From: Triatoma infestans
Taxonomy: Eukaryota > Arthropoda > Insecta > Hemiptera > Reduviidae
NCBI GenBank assembly: GCA_011037195.1
Contig: JAAEAF010006117.1
Span: forward strand, 32,189 to 96,188
Length of the DNA: 64,000 bases
Direction of reading: 5' to 3'
Both the position numbers and the translations under genes were made by a program. A model generated the notes under the pieces. It saw nothing but the letters and a program-made list of their open reading frames with translations, made no database searches and was not told the DNA's origin. Below, piece after piece: positions 1 through 8,441 of this stretch; position 1 is the first letter of the stretch, and every line of letters starts with the position of its first letter.

Positions 1-334
1 TACTAAATAATTTTTTCACTTTTTCGCGATTTTCTAGAAACTTCCTACATGAACTACACATACACAACGATCTATAACTTTTATTTAAAACATTTCTCTG
101 GGAGAATTCATTTAAGGGCACTTTTTGGAGGAAGGCAGGGGGTTATGTTTTTCTCTAAAGTGCTATTATAGTTGATTATACAATTCTATCATCCAAAAAA
201 AAATTAATCAGAAATAAATAGATGGCCAAAATTACGAGTTTCAAAGTTGGTACACAAACTATAAAATTTGTCAATTATAATTTTGAGAACTGGAGTAAGA
301 GAAAGTTGTGTGAGTGTTTCACACCAGATTTTTT
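1..334 (+). repeat. FamA modular TIR repeat, 3' end
   Basis: This is the right-hand end of the FamA family, which recurs many times in the window. It holds one module with the family's landmarks (ACTTTTTCGCGATTTTCT, CATTTCTCTGGGAGAATTCA, GTGCTATTATAGTTGATTA). It ends at the terminal inverted repeat GTGTGAGTGTTTCACACCAG followed by a T run. The left part is cut off by the window edge. There is no coding capacity. It is probably a non-autonomous DNA transposon; the family identity is not recognised. Confidence 0.75.
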
Positions 335-515
335 TTTTTTTGTTTTGTTTAGATTCTTCAAAATTGTTATAAAATTTGAAGACAAGTAAACATTTTAGTA
401 AAAAAATAATGGAGTTTGATGAAAATTTAAATTTGTCATTTAAATCTGTCTGTGCTACAAACTGCAGTAGAATAAAATCGTATGAGTGTTTCAAACCAGT
501 TTTTTTTTTAATCAA
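335..515 (+). repeat. Second FamA-like terminus fragment
   Basis: An AT-rich stretch ends in ATGAGTGTTTCAAACCAG plus a T run at about 483-509. This resembles the FamA right terminus just upstream, so a second decayed FamA end appears to lie in tandem. Overlapping short open frames here are AT-rich and show no protein features. Confidence 0.4.
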
Positions 516-1300
516 GATACGTAATTCTTATTCAAAGTATATAATTCTGGTGAAGACAATTATTTCGGCAATATTAAGCTTTGTAAGAGACGTGAAAAAA
601 TAAAATATTAATTCTTAGACCAGCATTCCTGTAGCTTGAATCATAAATCAGTCAATCCGTTGCCTTGTACATATTTGGCAGCGCTAGATTGAATTATACG
701 ATTTCCCTAATTATTACATGTTTATTATTTAAATTTAAGAAGTGTGAATATTTGTTATTATAACACTGTCAGTTACGGAACATTTATCATCTGTTAAAAA
801 AAAAAAAACAAAAAAAAATCGAATTAAAAAAAATAGATAAAGGCCCCTGGCACTGACTTCCTTTCCCTAAAATGACCATCCCCTTGGCCTCTGGCTAGCG
901 ATGCTAACAGTGTTTTATTAATAGATAATTATAAATATATTAATGAATATATTCTTGGAGGTATGCAAGATTTTTCTCATCTTTGAAAGCTGACTAAATA
1001 TATTTAAACAACTGATTTTTGGCTAGCCACTATAGATTTACGCCACCACTATCTTGATGGCCAGCACAACTAGGAAGTTCTTTCATTTCGTTGTAATTTT
1101 ATTTCCTCAATTGTTTTGTAAAATACATTTTAATATATTTGGCAAATAATTTCTGTTGAAATCATATCATTATTTTCTAGTCTTTAATGCATTTCCTTGT
1201 TAGATTTGAAATTAGTGTCTTCCATATTGGTTTTTTTGTTCGATCTTTTTGGCTATGGTGTTATGTTTTCAAAAATTAGATACTATATTTTATTGTGGTT
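516..1300. other. AT-rich, no gene seen
   Basis: Low-complexity AT-rich DNA with A runs near 797 and 811. No coding signal, RNA gene or repeat boundary was recognised. Confidence 0.5.
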
Positions 1301-1440
1301 AGGTCCGCAGTGTTGGAAAGTATCGAGAGATATTTTTCGTGATAACCTGTTTCATTTTTCTCTTTTTTGTCATTGACCAGTTTTGGACTGTTTTTTTTAT
1401 TGCTATCGCAGTGCTTTATCAAAACATCTTGAAAACCCTC
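1301..1440 (-). repeat. Decayed HH repeat
   Basis: It starts with GGTCCGCAGTGTTGGAAAG, the motif that adjoins the other HH repeats at 7733, 47839, 63569 and, inverted, 3575-3596. GAGATATTTTTCGTGATAACC and a TGTCATTGACCAGTTTTGG block follow. The last block corresponds to the ribozyme region of better copies, but the hairpin and core are lost. Confidence 0.45.
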
Positions 1441-1480
1441 TCAGTACTGATGCAAGCTATGACTGACTTCTTGTTCACCA

Positions 1481-1735
1481 AATAGATTTTGTGGGGACAT
1501 GGAGGAGGAGACACCAATACACCTCCTAATGCACAGCCATGCTATCATCCACAGGGAACATTAGGAATCTTGGCGTTGGAGGAAGATATAACCTTTCTAA
1601 AACCTTTCCAGACCATGAGATTCCTCACAGATCTTAATCTGGAAAGGTTGCTGTAGATGAGTAGTCTCTCACCCATGGTACCGGTGGGGTGGCACAATAG
1701 ACCTTTCTCTTTCTTGCTTTAATTAATTAATTAAA
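1481..1735 (+). pseudogene. LINE 3' end relic (LINE-A/B type)
   Basis: One frame reads like the C-terminus of the R1/LOA-type ORF seen elsewhere in the window: it ends in LTDLNLERLL and a stop, comparable to the LERVL end of LINE-A and LMEVL of LINE-B. After the stop comes GGGTGGCACAATAGACCTTT, matching the 3'-UTR block GCCACAATAGATCCTT of LINE-A, then an (AATT)n-like tail at about 1720-1734. The relic is 5'-truncated and not functional. The left boundary is approximate and no TSD was found. Confidence 0.55.
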
Positions 1736-2215
1736 TGGGCGATGAGGGTTTTGGAGAAATGCGGAAAGACACGCAGGGATGCCTTCAGGCTAAAAGATTT
1801 ATCAAATGGACTAAGCAGGCGGTTTCAGACTACCGTCTGACCCTTCATAGGATAGGACTGAGGACCTTGGTGGGTGTAGTGACTGGACACACATAGGTGG
1901 CTAATCATGTGCATAATACAGGGAGGACGTCTAGTCCCATATGTCAGAATTGTGATGATGGAATTAGAGAAATGTTGTATCACTATTTATGTCAGTGTTC
2001 CCGTTTCGCTAGTAGTAGGTTTCATGTATTTGGGAGAGCATCAATCTGGCGGGACTGCCTGGGAGTGTTAGAGCTGAACGATATCTTAAGATATTGTAGA
2101 CAAACCGGTAGACTATCGGGGGAAATAATTAATTGGGAGGATGTTGGGGGGGGGGGAATTGGGGGGATAAAAGCCATATAGGTTAGGTCCCAGGCCGATG
2201 GGCACCCAGTTAAAT
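1736..2215 (+). pseudogene. LINE C-terminal relic with zinc-finger-like motif
   Basis: The frame around 1830-2130 contains LHRIGLRTLVGVVTGH, broken by a stop at about 1894, then CQNCDDGIREMLYHYLCQC. That is the CX2C...HX4C motif found at the C-terminus of RNase H-bearing LINEs; the LINE-A equivalent is CRFCQEEEETALHVVCQC. A 94-residue open frame (1897-2181) is the remnant of this region. It is a dead fragment of a relative of LINE-A. A G run (2146-2155) disrupts the end. Confidence 0.6.
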
Positions 2216-3120
2216 AATATATTTAATAAGGTTTTATTGTCCATCTTTCGAAATCTTCACCAAAACTTTATTTATCCTTAGCTTTTTCATCATATTATTT
2301 ACTTTTTTCATTCAAAATTCTGAACAGAAAACACGTTCACTTACTGTAAATATCTTTATTCTTAAGACCTTGGTTAAAATTATAATTTATTAGTTTATAT
2401 ATAGTTTAAAAAAACTTGCTGGAGAATTATGAAGAACTTTGCTGGAGTAATATGGTGATTTCACCCTTCCAGACAACAGTTTTTAGCGAATAAAAAACAA
2501 AACTACTTTAACTAAACATGCAGTTGTAAATAACAACAAAATGCTCTCTATAAATAAAACTAAGTATAATATTATGAAAATAGTTTAACTTTACAAGAAT
2601 TGTATTTACATTTTCTTGTTATTGTTACTTTTCACTAATAAATGTCTACACTAGTACTTGAATATCTTGTGAAAGTATATCGTATACAATTAACCTAGAA
2701 TATTCAATAAAAGATGAAGAAAGATTCTTAAAGTGTAGTTATGTTTACAAAAATTAACTATGTACATGTACTTATTTTATCAGATTTCGTAGAGAAAGTA
2801 TTAATTCCGGTTGTATCCAATGAAAGATTTCTTCCTTTTTTGTCGTTCTAATGATTAAGAAGCTCTTAATCATTTAGATGCGGAAGAATTAAATAGTTGC
2901 CTCTAAAACGTAAATGTCTTGACAGTTTACCTTTGTTTAACCTGCGAACTGAGCGTGTTACTTTCCCAGTTATTGTTTTCACTCTTAAGGAGGAATATAT
3001 CCATAATTTTTGTTAAACTTCATTAAAGAAAAAACAAAAATTAATGTCTTAAAGTTAAAAGCAATCGAAATTATAGTATAAACTAATTGATTCATTTGGA
3101 GAGCCACCAATGGGTGATAA
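2216..3120. other. AT-rich, no gene seen
   Basis: AT-rich DNA without recognisable coding sequence, RNA gene or repeat boundary. Confidence 0.5.
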
Positions 3121-3186
3121 ACTCCTTTCAAGTCATATTATTTACTTCAGAAATATTTTTCGTGATAGCCTGGCTTCATTTTGTGG

Positions 3187-3228
3187 TCATCGACCGCGGT
3201 TTCAAGCGTTCGCCCATCATCACGATGT
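3187..3228 (-). ncRNA. Hammerhead-like motif, decayed
   Basis: Minus strand: GTGATGA replaces the CTGANGA core (first C changed). The hairpin GGGCGAACGCTT has lost two pairs. GAAACCGCGGTC retains the GAAAC and GGTC elements with an enlarged stem III. It is probably inactive. Confidence 0.4.
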
Positions 3229-3493
3229 TTTTTGATAAAACAGTGAATCCAATTACTGACCTCCACTGCCAAGTAAATCACGTCTCATAGCTAGCGCAGT
3301 CTCATACGACAGGATTACCAGAAAGATATGAAGGTGAGAGCTGTTCTATATTACTGTGGATTGGAATGAAAGGAAATGCGAGAATGGAATTTCTTATATC
3401 GCGCCGTGATTAAATCTTTTACAAAAAAGGTACTTTTAGATTCACATTTTGCTTTGTGAAAGTCTTCGTTATCACACTGTTTTTATCAAAATA

Positions 3494-3533
3494 TCTCGAT
3501 GATGGGCGAACGCCCGAAATTGGTCGATGACCA
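3494..3533 (+). ncRNA. Hammerhead-like motif, decayed
   Basis: Plus strand: TCGATGA stands where CTGATGA is expected, so two core positions are changed. The GGGCGAACGCCC stem II hairpin is intact, followed by GAAATTGGTC and GATG for stem I. It is the partner of the minus-strand copy at 3187-3228 and is probably inactive. Confidence 0.45.
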
Positions 3534-3654
3534 CAAAATGAAGTCAAGCTATCATGGAAAATATCTCTGATGCTTCCAGCTATGCGGGACCCCGACCGCA
3601 ACAAAAAACGTATTCACTTTCTATTTGAAACATTTCTCCAGAAAGATGTGTAGA

Positions 3655-3900
3655 GTTTAGATTGTTATAGGGGATTATTGCACTGCGATCTGAAAGATCT
3701 ATTGAGCCTCCTGGAGCCTTCTCAGTGCATTGCCGGCCTCCGAGCAGTGATCTCTAGATATAGACAACGCTGCCCATCATCGAACACTGAGCTGTAGAGG
3801 CTCCTAGGAAAAGAAAATCTAAGGGCACTATGTTGGATTCGAAACCCGAGTCCTTCGCGTTGCTAGTTCAGCGCACTACTAGTGAGCTAATCCCTTTCTT
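3655..3900 (-). repeat. SINE1 (tRNA-derived), antisense
   Basis: Read on the minus strand, the right end is a tRNA-like head: ATTAGCTCACTAGTAGTGCG stands for box A, and a box-B-like GGGTTTCGAATCC follows. The body contains CCCTTAGATTTTC and CTCAGTGTTCG. The 3' tail reads CAATAGATCTTTCAGATCGC, GTGCAATAATCCCC, TATAACAATC. The tail resembles the LINE-A 3' end. Pol III type-2 promoter elements are implied by the tRNA head. It is not a functional tRNA. Confidence 0.75.
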
Positions 3901-3905
3901 CTCAA

Positions 3906-5155
3906 CGTTGGCTAACGCCAGTTAACTAGGGACGGAGACTATAGTTTGTGTACTGTATTTGTGCTTGTCTGTAATGTGCAGAGTTTATGTAGTTTAAGAG
4001 TATGTACTGTTCTGATAAAGTGCATGTGGAGTACGGAGCTATAAGTGACCCGTGGGGGTCCCTACTCCCCCAGATTGTGCTTGGAAATTGCTGTACGTTT
4101 TGATTACACTAACGACATTGTCAATGCTCTTTGAAAGTGGTCCCCTCTGAAACCCTGGGTTCGGTTTTCAGAGTTAGGGAAAGTTAACTCATTTAAAAGA
4201 CGGGGAAATTTAATGAACTTAACTGACAAATAATGGAATGGCGTTTATAGTTTAAGAACCCTAGATAATAGGTTCGATCAATGAATGCTCATATTCAAAT
4301 GAGAATGGACTGAATAATATTTTTAAAATCTTATTGACGTTCAAGAGTGTCATAAACCTCTTATTATTACTCTTTTGAATTTAAATCCTAAGATTTCTAA
4401 ATCTTTGTATCACTAATTTATATATATTAATATCTTCAATACAGTTCCTTAAAAATAAAAATAAATAAGAAAAAATATTTGCCTTATTTAAAATGTTCAC
4501 TTCTTTGAGTTAGCGATTATTCTATATATATATTATTTTGAATAAATCAACGTCGATATGTTCAACTCATGCCATTAAATTTTGGCATATTTTCTGCATA
4601 AATACAGTCATGTTTAGTCCAACTATATTTATGAAAAGTAGTTAGGCGCCGCCTCATTTCTAAACGGGAACATGTTAATTATCCATTTGTTACATGTTCT
4701 GGCACTTATCCATTAAATTTTTTTTATAATATGATCAGTTTTGTCAAGGCGACACAGTACATATTTATAATTAAGTAGATTATTTTATTTGCATTAATTT
4801 CATAATTTTAAAATAATGTATAAATTAATTTTGTTTTAAAATATTTTAATATTTTTAGTTACATTTCTGTAAATTTTGTTGGCAAATGAAATTTAAACAC
4901 ACAAACTCCTATCAAATTCTAGGAATTTGTCCTTCAAATATTTAATTTTGTTGCTGTATTTATTTATAATTGGAGACAAAATATAGTAATTATCTAACTG
5001 TCTAGTTAGTTATTTATTTTTGAAGTAAAATGGAAAAGTAAAACGGCTACTTTTTATCTAAAGTTGACCCTAAAAAGCATGAGCTCATCTTTCAACTTAT
5101 GATTTATTTTCAAAGAATTTCCAAGCAGTCTTTGTTTAAACTTAACAAATTTCTG
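3906..5155. other. No gene seen
   Basis: The first 280 bases are less AT-rich and include a GGGGGTCCCTACTCCCCC near-palindrome (about 4054-4071). The rest is AT-rich. No coding or repeat assignment. Confidence 0.4.
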
Positions 5156-5158
5156 CTG

Positions 5159-6305
5159 TTAGATTGTTATAGGGGATTTATTGCACTGCGGCTTTAAAGA
5201 TCTATAATGGGTTTTTGAAGGAGAGAAAAATGGTTTGGTTTAGATGAATAAACTAGAAGTGAAGTTGAACACTGTATAATATAAAAGCAACACTGACTGC
5301 CTGGACTTTATAGTAAAATATATAGAATGGTAGTGAGAGGTAAAGAGAAAGGTTGATGACGCTTTGTGACTGCTGTATGAACTCTGCTATAAGACTCCCT
5401 GAATACTCTCCCGTCGCTGTATTTAAGCAGCTACTCCCACTCTAGTCTGGACTAAACTAGAGCGTGTCCTCTCTCTCTCTATCTCTGTGCTTTGGATCCT
5501 ATTACATCATCCCCAAAGAGAAGGATCCATGTTAAAAATATAATGTGGATTTGTGAAGGAGAGAAAATGGTTTGGTTTAGATGAATAAACTAGAAAGTAA
5601 AGTGAACACTGTATAATATCAAAGCAACCCTGATTGCCTGGACTTTACACTAAAATAGCTGTATCAATTCTGCTATAAGACTTCCTGCATACTGTCCCTT
5701 CGCTGTATTTAAGCAGTTTCTCCCACTCTAGTCTGGCCTAAACTAGAGCTTCTTACTCTCTTTCTCTCTGCTTTGGGTCCTTCTGTTTGGATCCTATTAC
5801 ATCATCCCCAAAGAGAAGGATCCATATTAAAAAGAATGGTTTTGTGAAGTAGAGAAAATGTTTGGTTTAGATGAATAAACTAGAAGTGAAGTTGAACACT
5901 GTATAACATAAAAATAACAGTGACTGCCTGGACTTTACCCAAAAAATATATAGAATGATAGTGAGAGGTAAAGAGAAAAGTTGATGACGCTTTGTGACTG
6001 CTGTATGAACTCTGCTATAAGACTCTCCCGTCGCTGAATTTAAGCAGCTTCTTCCACTCTAGGCTGGCCTAACTAGAGAGTGTTCCTCTCTCTGTTTTGG
6101 ATCCTATTATACATCTGTTGTGCCCTCCGGAGCCTTCTCAGTGCCGGCTTCGGGGCAGTGTTCTCTAGCTACAGATAACACTGCCCATCCAAGCACAGTG
6201 AGCTATAGAGGCTCTTAGGAAAAGAATATCTAAGGGCAGTACGGTTGGTCTAGAATCCGGGACCTCCTCGTAGCCAGCGCGCAACCACTGAACTAATCCT
6301 TTCCG
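5159..6305 (-). repeat. SINE1, antisense, split by LTR array
   Basis: The SINE1 3' tail (minus strand) lies at 5159-5210 and the body and tRNA head lie at about 6115-6305. In between are three LTR-like repeats. The short sequence ATCT occurs on both sides of the break (about 5205 and 6113) and may be a 4-bp target duplication. The SINE therefore predates the LTR insertion. Confidence 0.7.
5209..6110 (+). mobile_element. Three tandem LTRs with very short internal regions (TRIM-like)
   Basis: Three copies of a roughly 265-295 bp unit occupy about 5209-5505, 5540-5801 and 5834-6110. Each contains ATGAATAAACTAGAAAG/TGAAG, TGAACACTGTATAA, a TATTTAAGCAG TATA-like site, CTCCCACTCTAGTCTGG and the end GGATCCTATTACA. 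The two spacers (5506-5539 and 5802-5833) are only about 32-34 bp and nearly identical, beginning TCATCCCCAAAGAGAAGGAT. LTR-short internal-LTR-short internal-LTR is typical of terminal-repeat retrotransposons in miniature, which carry no genes. A primer-binding site was not matched to a named tRNA. A lone relative lies at 41640-41955. Confidence 0.65.
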
Positions 6306-6779
6306 ATTTATTGTTATTAGAAGCAATTGTTTGGAGACATTGATTTTTGCGGGGTTTGTGCGGGATCTATGACGTAATGCTTAACTCTAAAATGTCTCAT
6401 TTCAAGTTTTGTTGTGTATTGATAGAGTGTGGCTAATTATACGATATTCTACCAAACACTTTTAACATTTTTTTTTTGGACCGGTTGTTTTTAGGTCATA
6501 ACTATGCTGCGAGTTAAGCAATATTTCCTCAATCCAATCCATATCTGGTTATCTCGTAATATTTTATTTAATTAAGTGACCATTTATTAACCTAAATAAA
6601 TCCTTTACTTTATTAAAAGGAACACAGGGTTATAAAAGCAAAAAGAAAACTATATCTTTCTTGTTCATGCAATTTTTTTTTAATAAAAAAAAAAGTACAA
6701 TTTTTCCACAAATTAAATTTTTGCATTAAACAACCTTTTCATGCCTCACTAATCAGTATTGTCCTGGCTAACCACATTC
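6306..6779. other. AT-rich, no gene seen
   Basis: No coding signal or recognised repeat; T and A runs near 6470 and 6670. Confidence 0.45.
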
Positions 6780-7400
6780 TCCCTACCAAGTGAGATCGTC
6801 CAGGAACTTACGAGGAGCAATAGTACATCCGGAGTGAATAATCATATTTTAGAATTGACCGTTAAAAACTGATCATTTTGAATAATTCCAGGTTTGGCAC
6901 GATCAATCAACACCTTTTTGTTTCCTTTAATGGTTTGCAAGTTCAAAAATTTTTTGTGTTTTTTTAGAACCAAGAAAGGTCGGTCCTGTGGAGTGGTTTG
7001 CGCATAGCGTCGTAGCTAACAAAGACTTGTAAAGCAGATATCAAATTTGGATGTATAAAAATTTTGTATAAAGAATGGTGTTTTAGTTTTTGTTTTTTAT
7101 ACTGGGCGGAGTGATTTTTACCTTGTTCTCTTAGATGGAAAATAAGGTTAGGTAGTTCTTGATGAGATATGGTGTCTCTGAAGAAGGTTCGCGATATAGT
7201 ATCTCTATTGGGGTGATATACATTCTAGAATTAATGTAGGTTCGGAATCCCATAAGAACTATAGATAGTTTGGTACCCAGTTATCCGTTAAGTGGCCTTT
7301 TAAGGTAGGTTTGAGTACTCGGTGCAAATGTTCTATCTTCCCGCATCTCTGGTATTGTCCTGGTAGCCACGCATATATCATTTATTTTTGTACTTTAATT
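6780..7400 (-). pseudogene. Ty3/gypsy-type integrase relic
   Basis: Minus strand, in broken frames. Around 7340-7180 the reading EHLHRVLKPTLKGHLTDNW matches the conserved integrase region near its third catalytic residue in Ty3/gypsy elements (ERxHRxLKxxLKxHxTxNW). Around 6990-6880 the reading PFLVLKKHKK...VLIDRAKPG matches the chromodomain-like C-terminal part (GPYxVLxR...VSIDRLKPA). Stops and shifts interrupt it throughout. No LTRs were identified beside it. The relic is old and cannot function. Confidence 0.6.
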
Positions 7401-7732
7401 TTGCTGAGGGTATGTCTGAGATTACAATTTCCATTTATATATCTCTATGTGGTGTTTAATGGGAAATTTCATAGGTGAATGATAGGAAGAGTTAGATTGG
7501 CAGGATTCCCACAGCGGGGGTCTATTTAAATCTATCCCAGATAATGCAGAACGTTATACATTAATGGGTTGTTTCTTTGAGATAGAATGCAGCGATGACA
7601 CTATCTTTACTATCAGTATTATCATATTAGTTCTTTGCCTACTTGAAGGTGTAATAGCAGAGTCATTACTTCTTCAGATAAATGATCAGCTTCCAGCTGA
7701 CCTAATATCACTGGATGTTGTTGTTCTGGCTG
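7401..7732. other. No gene seen
   Basis: AT-rich stretch between the gypsy relic and the HH repeat. The short open frame starting at 7564 runs into the HH repeat and shows no family features. Confidence 0.4.
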
Positions 7733-7960
7733 GTTCCGCAGGACTGGAAAGCATCAAAGATATTTTCCATGATAGACTGCTTCTTTTTGTGGTCATCTAT
7801 ACTGTGATTGTGGTTATCAACTAAAAATTTGCTCCGTGCAAGTCTTATGTTATCACATTGTTTTGACAAAATATCCTGATGATGGGCGAACGCCCCTAAA
7901 CCGGTCGGTGACCATAAAAAGAAGCAGTCTATCATGGAAAATATCACTGATACTAACACT
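7733..7960. repeat. HH repeat, near-palindromic unit
   Basis: It begins with GGTTCCGCAGGACTGGAAAG. The left arm GATATTTTCCATGATAGACT...TTTTTGTGGTCAT at about 7760-7799 is the reverse complement of the right arm ATGACC-like...AGTCTATCATGGAAAATATC at about 7908-7948 (about 40 bp each). Between them lies TTTGCTCCGTGCAAGTCT and a decayed hammerhead-like block. The unit can fold back on itself as a whole. Confidence 0.65.
7872..7913 (+). ncRNA. Hammerhead-like motif, one core defect
   Basis: ATATC leads into CTGATGA, a T, GGGCGAACGCCC, then CTAAACCGGTCGGTG. The required GAAA is changed to CTAAA (one substitution and one insertion), which should abolish cleavage. Core, stem II and the GGTC site are otherwise intact. 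Confidence 0.5.
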
Positions 7961-8428
7961 GGAACTTTAGAAAAAATCGACTGAAGAAAAAAAAAAAATC
8001 GGCTGCTCTAAAATATATTTAGAAAAATTCAAAACTCTTGCTAATTATGTCTCTAATGAATACTGGATTGAATATTGAAACGGTTGGTAATAAGTCACTT
8101 ACCGTCTTGTTTTGTCTACCATCTTATCTCTAACGGCTATTATAAACTTCAATCTTACTGCTATCAGAGACATTTTCCGTGATAGCCTGTGTAGTGGAAT
8201 CAGATGTCTTGAAGAGGGTTATGATGCGATGAATGGTTGGGAGTTAGTTAGAGATTTTTAGATAGTTGTTACTCGAAATATGAACTACTAATTTACGAAA
8301 ATAGATATATATTTTAACAATAATTTAAACGTTTGAAAAGATAAAACTACAATTAATTTAAAATGATTTAAATGGTATCTAGAATGCACAACTATAATGA
8401 TTGATGAATAAATATATGTTTAAAACCT
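7961..8428. other. AT-rich, small HH fragment
   Basis: No gene. Bases 8166-8192 (AGAGACATTTTCCGTGATAG) match the HH repeat arm, showing a small relic. The rest is unassigned. Confidence 0.4.
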
Positions 8429-8441
8429 TAGATAGGGTCGC
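8429..8441. repeat. Left TSD of LINE-A
   Basis: TAGATAGGGTCGC is repeated exactly at 11423-11435. The 13-bp direct repeat brackets LINE-A and fixes its ends. Confidence 0.9.

Larger units (their letters stand above)
3145..3600. repeat. HH repeat inverted pair
   Basis: The left arm (about 3150-3245) carries GATAGCCTGGCTTCATTTTG and a ribozyme-like block on the minus strand. The right arm (about 3470-3597) carries the same block on the plus strand, then CAAGCTATCATGGAAAATAT and, inverted, the GCGGGACCCC boundary motif. The arms are imperfect reverse complements facing outward, with about 225 bp between. The layout recalls Penelope-like elements, whose terminal repeats can be inverted. There is no coding sequence. 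Confidence 0.6.

Noticed and set aside
5209..6110. CRISPR array
   Set aside because: Repeat units are about 265-295 bp with 33-bp near-identical spacers; CRISPR has the opposite layout and this is animal DNA.
7564..7824. 86-residue frame as a small secreted protein
   Set aside because: The frame runs into an HH repeat whose sequence is shared with non-coding copies elsewhere.
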